NCBI GenBank assembly: GCA_002189035.1 | Contig: NEEC01000002.1 | Coordinates: forward strand, 4,549,001-4,613,000 | Length of the DNA stretch: 64,000 nt | Origin: Utricularia gibba | Taxonomy: Eukaryota > Streptophyta > Magnoliopsida > Lamiales > Lentibulariaceae | Reading direction: 5' to 3' | Shown: piece after piece, positions 42,216-53,162 of the stretch | Layout: each line of letters begins with the position of its first letter | Numbering within the stretch: the stretch's first letter is position 1 | Position numbers and translations under genes: made by a program | The notes under the pieces: model-generated | Told to the model about the DNA's origin: nothing | The model's input: only the letters and a program-made list of their open reading frames with translations | Database searches by the model: none

Positions 42216-44723
42216 AAAAGAGCTCAACTATTGAAGATGGACTTAACTTAGAGCATTGGGCTTGTTAGACTTTTCTATTTCATTTAGTTTGGACTATGTA
42301 ATGTTAGAGCCCAATTCTAGAGTATAAATACTCTAGAGATGTACTAATTCAGGATCTTTGGTCATTTTATGTATCTTGTGAGGATTCCCCTCTCCTTTGA
42401 GTGCTTGAACACTCTTAACTTATCAAGTTTTGAGCTTGTGGCGTTCTAGGATTATCACTTCCAATCAATCTCTCTTTTCTGAAGTGTGGCTCCTAATTTT
42501 CTTTGTTTCGAAGTCTGGTTGCAAGAGATTTATTCTCTTGAGGGTAGACTTGGGTGAGTTCTCTTCTAAGCTTCAAAATCACCTCTTTTTTGTGGGTTGC
42601 TAATCTCTATAGATTAGAGGGTCACATCACTTTCTTTCATTGTTCTCTTTCCTTCCTTTTGTCTACACTTTTATCTTTTAGTAGGATGTCGAGCTCTAAC
42701 AACTCTGTAGAAGAATCAGGTGCTATGGGTGTTCGTTTTGTACTTAATGCAATGCAAGGTGAGTTCAGGAGACTGCAAAGATGCATGGAGCAAATCCACA
42801 TCAAACTAGAGGAACTTGATGAATCTCTAAAGAACATCAAAAAGCAAGAAGAGGACAGTGTCTCCCATGGAAGAACAAGAGTTCCAACACACCATAGCAG
42901 AAGGAATTCTCAACTAGAAAAAGATTCAAAATTTGAGGCTGAAGAGGCAAGGCATGGTGAACAAAGGAGAAACAATAACAATATCCGTGATGAGTATGAT
43001 TCATCTGATGGTGAAATTGGAGGCGAAATCGTGATGTAAGATATACTGAAAGACCAAGGGTTAGACACACACATGAATACAAGGAATTCGATAACATCAA
43101 GATGAAAATCCCTTCTTTTCAAAGGAAAAACGATTCAAATGCCTACTTGGAATAGGAGGCTCATGTGGAGCACGTGTTTGATTGCCACAACTATTCTGAA
43201 GTCAAGAAGATCAAGCTTGCTATTGTTGAGTTTACAGTTTATGCCATAACTTGGTGGGATAATGTAGTACTCAAAAGAAGACGAAATGATGAAGAACCAA
43301 TTCGCACTTGGGCTGAAATGAAGAGGATCATGAGAAAAAGGTTCATTCCCAATCACTACCAAAGAGATCAACACCAAAACTTGCAGAAGCTAACTCAAGG
43401 GAGCAAAACCGTGGAAGAATATTGGCAAGAAATGGAAGTGTTAATGATTCGAGCCAATATAACAAAGGATAGGGAAGCTACAATGGCAAGATTCCTCTAT
43501 GGTTTAAACAAGGAAATCTCTCAAGTGGTCAAGCTGCAACACTATGTAGAATATTGAATATATGTTGCACGTTGCCATCAAGATTGAGAAGCAACAAAAG
43601 TCTAAGGGACAACAAAGAGACCATCCAAAACCTTCTACCTCGTGGAATGCTGCTGGAAGTAAGGAGAAGAAACCAAATTATTCTTCATTTGGGAAATCAA
43701 CCAAGTTTGGACCGATGAAAGAGGGCACTCCAGATACTTGAAACCAGGAAAGAGGATTTAAGTCTTTTGGGAAAACACGAAATATCAAGTGTTTCAAATG
43801 TCTTGGCCATGGCCATATTGCTTCAGAATGCCCAAACAAGAGGACCATGATTCTAAGGGATTCTGGAGATGTTGAATCTGGAGTTGAGTGTGAAAGTGGA
43901 AGTGAAGTACATGAATTAGATTATGAGGAACAACAACCTGTCATTGGTGAAACTTAGGTAACAAGAAGGACTTTAGCCTTGGGTGCTAAGCCAATGGAGG
44001 AGCAATGCGAAAACTTATTCCATACACGTTGCTTTGTGCATGGGAAGGTATGCAGCCTAATAATTGATGGAGGCAGTTGCACAAATGTTTCTAGTACTCT
44101 CATGGTGGATAAACTCCAACTTCCTACTCTCAAACATCCAAATCCCTACAGGCTTCAATGGTTGAACGAAGGAAGTGAAGTAAAGGTCAATAAACAAGTT
44201 CTTGTTGCTTTCCAAATTGGAAAGTATCAGGACGAGGTTCTTTGTGATTTAGTACCCATGCATGCTGGACACATACTCTTGGGAAGGCCGTGGCAATACG
44301 ATAGGAAGGTGATCCATGATGGCTATACTAACAAGTATTCCGTTTCTATGAAAGGAAAACCTATCACATTGGTGCCTTTATCTCCAAAAGAGGCACACAA
44401 GGATCAACTTAAGATTGCTGCTGCTATTAAATCCTTTGGTGAGTTGAGGGATGAGAGCTTGGGAGAGAAAAAAGAGATATCACGAGAAAGGAAAAGAATA
44501 TTTAAAAAAGAGAGTGAAAAGAAAGACGTGAATGAAGAAGTTGTGAGAAAAAAAGAAATGGAGTGCCTTGTTGCAAGAATGAGTGATGTGAAAAGAGTGT
44601 TACATGCAAGAAATCCCTTTCTTTTGGTCTTGTTTAAAGAGCCTTTGTTGAATCTGGAGTTGAGTGTGAAAGTGGAAGTGAAGTACATGAATTAGATTAT
44701 GAGGAACAACAACCTGTCATTGG
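42216..44723 (+). mobile_element. Direct partial copy of gypsy A 3' LTR and gypsy O gag/protease (copy 3)
   Basis: Matches 8450-10956: the last two thirds of a gypsy A 3' LTR to 42625, the ctttc target repeat, O leader, gag and protease, ending with the 78-bp filler (44646-44723, source 43870-43947). It begins inside an LTR and ends at an Athila junction, so it is a fragment moved as DNA. Confidence 0.85.
42686..44695 (+). pseudogene. gag: Gag/protease of gypsy O, copy 3
   Basis: Start MSSSNNSVEESG at 42686. The frame continues past GEFRRLQRCMEQIHIKL, where copies 1 and 2 have TAA, to a stop at 43037-43039. The capsid core restarts at 43165 (HVFDCHNYSEVKK) because LEW is followed by TAG at about 43153-43155. 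Zinc knuckle near 43793-43835. A 238-codon frame at 43979-44695 holds the protease ([11 protein letters not shown]) and then reads into the duplicated filler, ending EVKYMN. It has one more A in the run near 44470 than copy 1, which keeps the frame open there. Confidence 0.82.
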
Positions 44724-46400
44724 GCACTTCCACCATCAGGGGGTTCCGTCTCCTCTGTGGCTGTCGAATGGGCTTTGTCCCATCCTCTAAATCCTATGAG
44801 TGCAAATAGAAGGGCTGATTCCCTTGATGTTAGCTAAGGTCCAACAAATTGCTTGTTTGTGCTCTTGAAGCACAGCCTTAAGCTTCTCCTTCTGTTCCAA
44901 GATTAGTGAATTAGAGACAATAACAGGTAGGGTCTCATCATCACCAAGAAACAAATATTTCAAATTTTCGGGCAAAGTCTTTAACTCTAATGATGGTGCT
45001 CGAACAACGGAAGGCACTAGCGGCTCGCTAGGTGTTTCCAAGCTAAGAAAAGAAACATCCTGCACGTGAGGTTCATTAGGTGGATCATTTGAATGATTAA
45101 AGACTTAAAGCTCAGCAAGAGAAAAGTCTTCATATTGAGAAATCTCCGTGTCTAAATCAGATTCGGGCCCTTGTTCATGGATCATCGCATAGTGATCAGT
45201 TTCAGTTTCGCATGTGGAGATCGCATGTATCTCATTGATCTGATCAGGATGCTTCATGGCTTTGTCAAGACTGAAGTCTAGCACCTATCCATCAAACTGA
45301 AAACTGATGGTGCCTTCTTGTACATCAATCTTTGTACCTGCACTAGCCATGAATGGTCGTCCTAAAATAATGGACTCCAAAAACTTAGAATTATCACTTT
45401 CCATGGGAATAACCAAAAAGTCTGTTGGAAAAACTAAATCTTTAACATGAACAAAAACATATTCTATTCTACCATCTGGTGTAACTTGTGATCTATCTGC
45501 TAATTGGCATACAACATTCGTCGGTTCAAGTTTGCCTAACTTAGATGCAAGAGATAAATAAAGAGATTAGGCATAACATTGACCGAGGCACCAAAATCAC
45601 ACATAGCTATTGAAATCTTTGTATTTCTAATGGTAACGGGAATTGAAAACATACCGCGATCCTTACACTTTCGTGGCATTCTCCTTTGAATGATGGCTGA
45701 AATGTTTTCATTCAAAGGGATCACTTATTGTTCCACCTTTGCTTTTTCTTCGGGTCACACAGGTCTTGAGCAACTTGGCATACATGAGGACCTGCTCAAT
45801 CATAACAAAAAGAGGAATAGAGACATTAACCTTCTTCATCATTTCCATAAAAGTTTTCAGTCCTTTCTTGTTCTTGTTCGTTCTTTGAAACCTCATCGGG
45901 AAGGGTGGCGGTATGACCAACGGCTTGGTCTGAGGAACTTCAATTGCCTCCTTCTCCTTAAAATCTTCAGGTGGCTTTGGGACATCATTGTTCTGCATTG
46001 GTGAGTCATCTTGATTCTCACCAATGATCTCTTCGTCGACATCAAAATCACTGTCTATGACCTCTAGCTCCTTTTCTCCGGATCTGTCTACCTTGTTTGT
46101 GAATCATGGGTATGGGTCTGGTAGGTAAGTTCCACTTCTAAGCAAGATGGCAGTTATGTGCTCTGGATTCTGCACTGGTTGTCATGGCAATCCTCCCTTT
46201 GTTTCCAAACGGTTCATTTCTTGCGCAAGCTGAGTAATCTGGCCTTGTATACTTGTGATTTTGCCCTTCATGTCCTTCTGCTCAGCATGCATCTTGGAGG
46301 TGCTTTCAACAAGAGATTTGACCATGGCCTCTAAACTGTGATTCGGTTAGTATGGAACCATGTGTTGTTTTGGAGGTCCATTTATTTGCAAGGGCTGAGG
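44724..46400 (-). pseudogene. Athila-M protease to RT start, broken
   Basis: Minus-strand blocks: LVIPPPFPMRFQRTNKNKKG and KKVNVSIPLFVMIEQVLMYA (45998-45708), NENISAIIQRRMPRKCKDRG and MCDFGASVNVMP (45724-45536), then EPTNVVCQLADRS to WTLANIKGISPSICTH. Frameshifts separate the blocks, and TAG and TAA stops occur near 45290 and 45105. The part 44724-45530 is the source-like equivalent of the antisense piece in gypsy O copy 1. Confidence 0.8.
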
Positions 46401-46418
46401 TGGTCCAGTGATAGTCTT

Positions 46419-49017
46419 CTAAGGAATACCAGGTGGGTTCCCTAGTGATGGTGCTTGACCAGGAGGTGCTGGCTGTCTCCAGCAAAAACCAGAATGATCT
46501 CTTCGAGGCATCTGATAATTTCCATATTTGTATGTCCCTCCATGGTTCTGATAAAAAGCATTGACTTCTTCCACTGCCAGTTCAGGAACTCTCGATCTAG
46601 GGTCAAAGTGAGATGGCATAGAATTTGAGGTTCCTTGATAACTTTCCTTTTGTTGAAGCAAGGCTTGAAAACCAAACTTCAATATGTCGCTCACTGCTGC
46701 AAGTTGACCCAATACTTCTGAATTGTCCACTCCATAGACCACTTTCGCTGTTCCAATCTTTCCACCAGATGGTCTATAGGAGTTGTCATAACGATTGGCT
46801 GTGGAATAGGAATTAGCACTCGTTTGTTCAATAAGTCTTCGAGCATCGACACTATGACATTTCGCTAATAATGATCCATTACAAACGGCATCCATCTGTC
46901 CTCGGATTATAGGAGTCAATCCTTCATAGAAGTGTTGCAAGATCTGCCCTTCAGTGTGTCCATGCTGAGGATAAGAGTTGAAGATTCGGTTGAAATGATC
47001 ATAGTACTGCTGCAAGTTTTCTCCCTCACTCTGCATCATGGTAGTTGAGGCATCCTTCCAGCTGAAGCTCTTCCTAGTGGTGCAAGTTTTCTCAGAGACA
47101 TCGTATGTCATAAAAGCAACAGAATTTTAAAAATTTTGAGAAACCCCAATCGTAGATCTTGGAATGCGGTATACATTAGACAAAGGGATGCTGAAATTAC
47201 CTTTCTGAGGACTCCGTTGTTCACCCACCACCAATAGCAGACGGACCCTATGGTATCCACACGTGGAGCACTCCGTCGATAACCTTCTCAAGGCTGTTGA
47301 ATGCTGGTCGAATTCCTCAGGTGCTAGTAGAGAAAAATGCCTCCTTGTGGATTAATCTCAGAGAGCACGAAGATCTCGACGGTGATCTCTTGATCTATAT
47401 CTTTTGATAGATATTTGGTGACATATCAATTTAAATCTCCATAAAGATCTCATATTGTGGAGATATATATCTGTTACAAATCTTATCTATACAGGATCTT
47501 TTATTTTGAATTTAATCAATATTAATCTCAAAATAACTCTCTATTTAATTTATCCACTTTACCAATTACATCTCATGTAATTGTGTTATTCTATTTGATA
47601 TCGATGAATGACTCCACTATTGTGTGTGACCCTATAGGCTTCTTCAATCAAGGCCGTAATAATGGAGTTATTAATTAACTCTTAATTAATCAAATCCATC
47701 ATTATCGATCATGAGTGATGTCTAGCAACGTATCATGATCCCAAGGATTAAAGAATAATCAGGTGAACAAATTGAAACTTTCCATAACCAGCCACCATGC
47801 AATGAACAGCTTTTATCATACTCATATCTCATTCGATACCAGAACATGGGTGTGTGTCTTTGTGATGTAACGAACTTATAATTGTATTCAAGTACTAACA
47901 CTCAATGACCTATTCAAAGAATTCGAGTGTCATTACCCTCGACGTAGGACTTACTGTTAGGCTTTGATGGAATTACTTGAGATATGATCTCATCGCTAAC
48001 ATGAGTGATGAACCCTTTATTGATTAATCAACTATATCCAATCTTAAGGAGTCACATCCCTACGCATCCATACTAGGCAAGCCATGGTTAGACTCCCATT
48101 AGTAATGAGCGAAAATGTGAGCTTAAGATCAAGATAACTTTTTTAACCTCTAGTCTAAGCTGACTTGCACGGCTGTCATATTCGAGATCTTGCTACTAAC
48201 ACTTGGTTAGCTTCCCATAGTAGCATCTCGAAGATGAGTCCTCCGGTGAATCGATTCTCTAATCGACACCCACACATAGGTTCTAGTAATCTCATTACGT
48301 CAATTGTGATAACCATTGCCTAAACAGTTTAGGAAACTCAATGTGTGCTAGCTTATCCGTATTTGTGATATCCTCATTTCACAAACACTCTAGCAAGGGA
48401 GTTTTTAACTTGAACATAAATGCTTGAAGAATCTCACATTATATCTCATCATAATTTCTATATCACATACATTAAGTAGAGGATCTTATCAATGATATAA
48501 ATTTGATCACAATTCAAAGTAAATATCAAAAGATAAGATTTGCCAATGAGTTGATTGTGTCTAGAAAACATGCACAAACATACCGATCCAAAAACTTTTG
48601 AACCATCTACTCCCATGTGGCGATAGATGAAGGTAGAAGTCCATAGAGCCACTATAAAGCTCGTTCAGTAAGACTGAAGGGAAACACTCTAAGTTTGACT
48701 TGATTCTCCGTAGCTCCCTTGGGGTGCATGGATGCACAAGCCGTGTGCAACTCACGTAGATGACGGTTAGGGTCGTCATTTTCCCTTCTAGCAAACTTCG
48801 AAAGCCTCTGGAATAAGTAAAGATGTAGCTCATAGTCTTCTTCTCCATCAAAGATGATGCATAAGGGACGGTCGAAGTGATTTGCTGTGATTTCCTTCTT
48901 GATGGTCCGCAGTGCTGGTCGATAGTTAGCGGGAAGTAGTACTGGAAAGTTTCCATGAGATTGTTCTCCCTGGGTCTCAGGAACTACTGGTACTCCATCG
49001 GGTACATGTGCTGCCAT
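46419..49017 (-). pseudogene. gag: Athila-M gag, split by repeat E3
   Basis: First part from 49017: MAAHVPDGVPVVPETQGEQ, ALRTIKKEITANHFDRPLCI, LSKFARRENDDPNRHLRELH and LRVFPFSLTERAL, then a frameshift into FKSFWIGM-like sequence up to 48581. After E3 the second part (47080-46419) reads SEGENLQQYYDHFNRIFNSY, HFYEGLTPIIRGQMDAVCNG, EVNAFYQNHGGTYKYGNYQM and GFCWRQPAPPGQAPSLG. It covers the gag region lost to stops in Athila-P. Confidence 0.8.
47081..48580 (-). mobile_element. Repeat E, copy E3 (about 1.5 kb, fullest copy)
   Basis: Interrupts the Athila-M gag codons between ..RY and PLGRA. The minus strand starts tgtttgtgcatgttttctag and ends near aaacttgca. It carries regions matching E1, E2 and E4 in the same order, so it is the reference copy. 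No coding region; no clear target repeat, and four bases (tgca) at the left edge are ambiguous. TG...CA ends and the lack of ORFs suit a solo LTR of an unseen LTR element. Confidence 0.65.
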
Positions 49018-49284
49018 GATGTCTCTAGTGGTTGAACAAAACGTCTACTCTCTCTTTGTAGAAAGAAAGGTTCGTTCCACCTCTTGGTCCAAAGGGTATA
49101 GAACTTATCGGTAAGATCTCAGGCTTGGATGAACCCTGGGTGGACCTGGCTGCATAAAAAGGCAAAACAAAGCAGCAACGGAAACAAGAAAAAAGAAACA
49201 ACAAGGAAAAGAAAGAAAAAGAAAAGAAAACTAAAGGGGAAAATAAAACGAAACTCACACACAACACCAAACACAAAAAAATTT

Positions 49285-50583
49285 CCACAACAAATTTTAA
49301 TATTTTTTTTAAACCCGTAAAACATAAAAACGTAGTACGGGTGTCAAACATAGGGAGTTGTTTTTGAGTGAATGGTGAGGTACCCCGAATACAACTGTCA
49401 TGATTTGTAAACGGTTTTAAAAGTGAAATGTGCGAGAAACATTGATGATGAAGCTTGAGTAAGGGAATAAGAGGGGTTTTGAAAAGACAAGTGAAATAAA
49501 CGTAAGCGATGAACCTTAAATAAAGTAAATGTTTCTAGGTTTGGAATCCTGTACAGCTATGTTCGTTGCGTCTTCACTCTTGGTTATAGGATTAAAGAAT
49601 TGTCTACCCTCCCTTACACTCTCTTACAAGAAGGCTCCTCTTTGGACGAACGTGAGAATAAGAAGTCCTGCCAGTGTACCCTCACGGTCGAATTGTGCGC
49701 GTGTGCCCGAGTGTTGCCAATGACCTAATGAGTCCAGATACGAGGTCACTACCTGTCCATTGATCCTAAGGTACAGCCACAGAAAAAATGTAGTCTTCCT
49801 CCTGCCAAAAGGGCGTTAGTTGGTGCTCTCCACCTTGCTCCTCTCAGAAACTCGTGGGAAGTGATCAGCTAACCATAAATCTTGAATAAGGAGACTGTTA
49901 CAGAAAGACTGCAATATAATCACGCGAAAACATACGAAACGCGTTTGGATTCAAAGAAGAGATGAAGATAAGCTAACAAAACATAGATTTGGGAGTATCC
50001 CAACCCAAAAACGGAAGTATCTAGTCGCGAACGACCATACAAACGAGAGAAAACGAAAACAAGGTTTTAGAGAGAAGGTAGAGGAAAATCCTCTAGAGAG
50101 AGAAACGAAAGTCTAAACTAAACTAACAACCGCCTTGCCAACATCTGAATAGAACTGCACTTCAATGAGAGTCTGAGATTTCGTGTCCACTTGGTTCTGT
50201 TGAACTTGGGGTGACTTGCAAGCAAACATCTACTCTCACACTAGTACGCTAATGATGTCGCCTATATGAGACTCCCGTGTTCCGCACATCAAGTCTTATG
50301 ATTAGGCATGTGCAGTCTTTCGGAAATTAAGGGAATGTCAGCTTGGGAAGATCCAATTTGTTGCTATCTGATGCCCTCTTTCTCTCACTTCCTGCCACGT
50401 GGTGCGCCTCTAGAAAAACTTAATAAAATTTAACAAAATTATTATATAAAATACAAGATTTAAGATAGATAACCTAACTAGATAAAAACCTAAATGTGAT
50501 ATTATAGACGCCTAATTAGACATTCCAAATCACAATTAAGCATAAAAACAACACAAGAAATAGTAATAAAATGACACTAAATA
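49285..50583 (-). repeat. LTR of Athila-M, inner end and primer site deleted
   Basis: Related to 25829-26951 but on the minus strand. Its inner end reads aaaatttgttgtggaa and passes directly into the leader (ttttttgtgtttggtgttg), so about 45 bases covering the LTR terminus and tRNA-Asp site seen in Athila-P are missing. The outer end has TA where TG is expected. Confidence 0.72.
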
Positions 50584-52947
50584 GAAGAGGACAAGTCGTG
50601 TTGCCCCATTGATGCACAGAAGAACAAACTTGGATCCTTTTGTGGATTTCAATTTAGCATCACCAGTTTGACACCGACAAGTTCAAGTATCGTTTATGCG
50701 GAAAGCTTCTTGGAAAGAGTTGTGAGCACGCCAACGAGTGAATTCAATTTGGAATTGAAGGAGAACGAGAGTGAATGCTATTACGATTCCCAAACGGCAT
50801 ACCCATTGCTTTCTCGAGATGACACTCCTCGTTAGAAACCGACCAATGATTCTTTTTGTGAAAACTACGACACGAAATCATGCATCTTGTTCAAAAACGT
50901 GGAGCACCTTCCGTTTCTGATACCGCACTAAACCTCTTCCTACAATGTCTTCCTTGCTTAAATCCAAAACGACACCACCTCCTTGAAACTGAAACGGTGT
51001 TCCAATAGATGCCTTTTCGGTGATTGTCTTTCAGCACTAGGTCTCAAAGTAGAACATGGTCTTCATATTCGGTACATCCTTGCACCTTATGTGCACCTTG
51101 TTCGAGAGTCGACATTTGGGCTAGACTATTAATGACACTAGCCACCCTTGCTTGTGTTGTTGTTTTTGCATGCTGTTGAGGTGCCTGTAGTTGTATTATT
51201 GTCGTATGCGAATGGATTCGCAGCATAAATTGCCCCCACGCCTTCCACCATCTTTAATGTGGGTAAATATGTGCATATTGCATTCATGCAACAAAATTGC
51301 TAGGTGGATCAACCGGAAACTCATTGGGAATGTTTGGACTAGTGTAGCAGAGTTCCTCCTTCGAGTTTCCATGAGCCTTACCCCACATCGTGCATCTTCC
51401 AATTGTATGTCTACCATGGAGATGGTCATCTTTTCAAACCTCCTCTCCTGCATCCAAAATATTCTCATTGGTCTCCCTTGGTATGCCGATTGCAAATCCA
51501 CATCAGCATTACGGGGGCCATCTCTCCTTTTCAATTCGAGGCAACTTTACTAACTGCAAAACAACAAGGATGTTGTGTTTTCCATCACCTAGGTCGACTC
51601 ATGTGAGTTCGTATGCCCTCTATTGAGATGTCTACTCACTGTAATGAGTGTCTACTTCCCGAGTCACAATGAAAACATCCTCAAAATGAAACTCCAAAGC
51701 TCAATCTATGCATATGGAGCCGTGTGTGCATGCGGTTATGTGTTCCCTCCCTATTCTTAAGCAATACCTACAACCTTGTGCAACCAGTAATGGGGAGCAC
51801 ATACAAGAGCCACAAAACAACATTGAGAAGACTCTTATGCATATGCAGACTGTTGTGATACGCTGCACAATGGTTCCACTGTGAATCCGATGGGTTGATG
51901 TACAACAAGCGCTGTGGTTCATGCCATAAAAGGGGGAGCAGTATTTCGGCCATTTCGGGGATGGATTTCTGCGCTTGAAAGCATGTACGTGAGCTATTGT
52001 AGTCAGTTTGTTTTGAGAATCCAATCTAGGCCACGTGCACTTTGAATACTGCACCCAAACAAGTTGGAAACCCATGGAAATATGAGAGGAGGTAGAGACT
52101 AGAACTCCCAAGGGCAGTTTTTCTGCGCATCGGCCTCCCAAGTTCGCCTATAACTCATTCGCATAAGACATATTGTGGAAAAAATCCCATCAGCGAATCT
52201 CTCCTTCAGGCCGCACCACCACGTGGTACTCCGTTGCTCCCTGTATACCCATGAAACGCCGAGTGGTCAGCCACTCCTGAAATCTCGTTCTTTAGGTCAG
52301 ATGGATCGAGAACCCCCTTGGAAATCGACGTTGCCAATCGGCCCTACTCCTGGACCTCATTTCGTTTGAAGACATTCGGGTGGCATTTCATCCAAAAAGC
52401 ATGCTGCATAGTTGCCGCGGTCTGAGCTGAAAAGAGACATTGTCCATTTGTGGCTCTTGTCATCGCTGGTGATACACATGCAATAAAGATTGCTGATCTC
52501 AACGCATTGAGGTGACGGATTGTTGCACCGAGAAACAAGCTTTGGCAAGAGCGAGCGCAATGTGCTTGTTTTTAAAGTTGCTACAAATGAGTTGATCAAG
52601 CGTAGTAGGTGCACCGAGACACGAGCTTTATCTCATGCCCGTCTACAGAAGCTTTGTTACCATTCTTTTGAAAACCTTGTTCATCTTCTCTTACTCCGTG
52701 GTACTCAAGGGAGGAGGACAAGTCCTATTGCTCCATTGGGGTGTGGGAGCAATGATCTGCATCTTTTGTTCTAAGGGTATGCTTACACAAATTGGGTTTG
52801 CAAGAGTGTTTGATACACCGAAGAAGTAAACTTGGATCTTTTTGTGGATGTTAATTTAGCATCACTAGTTTCATACCGATAGGTTCAAGTATCGTTTCTG
52901 TGGAAAGCTCCTTGGAAAGAGTTGTGAGCATGTCAAGAGGTGAAGAC
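50584..52947. repeat. Dispersed repeat D, copy D2 (two partial units in tandem)
   Basis: 50584-52200 matches the second part of D1 (16480-18420) without E1, and 52200-52947 matches the first part (15985-16700; also D3). The order second part, then first part, indicates a junction between two adjacent units or a permuted copy. 51950-52200 is not present in D1. It is interrupted on the right by the LTR of copia-2. Confidence 0.6.
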
Positions 52948-53162
52948 TGTTGATCTAAGAAAGACAGAATCTTGGGAAGGAACAAAGGGATACTACTTAT
53001 GAGATCACGTTGGATGAAAAATGATTGGCCACAATGAATAAAAACACACAAAAAATCTCAACACCTTAAACCCAACACATTTTTAATTAAAAGATGACTT
53101 TATAACACAAGATTAGTGCTTCCGATCACCTTCAAGCTTTGGATTGAGGCTGATCTCCACCA
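52948..53162 (-). repeat. 3' LTR of copia-2
   Basis: 215 bp, minus strand from tggtggagatcagcctcaat to gatcaaca. Preceded on the minus strand by the purine tract ctggggggag. It shows what the 94-bp copia-1 LTR lost. Confidence 0.75.

Larger units (their letters stand above)
44724..50583 (-). mobile_element. Athila-type gypsy element (Athila-M), minus strand, 3'-truncated
   Basis: Minus-strand order: LTR (50583-49285), gag from 49017, interruption by E3 (48580-47081), gag C-terminus, protease, and the start of RT, cut at 44724 by fusion to gypsy O. Protein similarity to Athila-P is clear but the two differ widely, so they are separate subfamilies. The primer site is missing. Confidence 0.82.

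Noticed and set aside
42276-42625. Repeated LTR blocks as a CRISPR array or tandem satellite
   Set aside because: The repeats are LTRs of 570-1300 bp in a plant nuclear context, with element ends and target repeats; nothing resembles short evenly spaced repeats.
34019-44723. The whole inverted segment as an assembly artefact
   Set aside because: The copies differ by private indels, a 115-bp deletion and single-base changes, and the breakpoints are distinct, which argues for real copies; I could not test this with reads, so it remains a caveat and not an exclusion.
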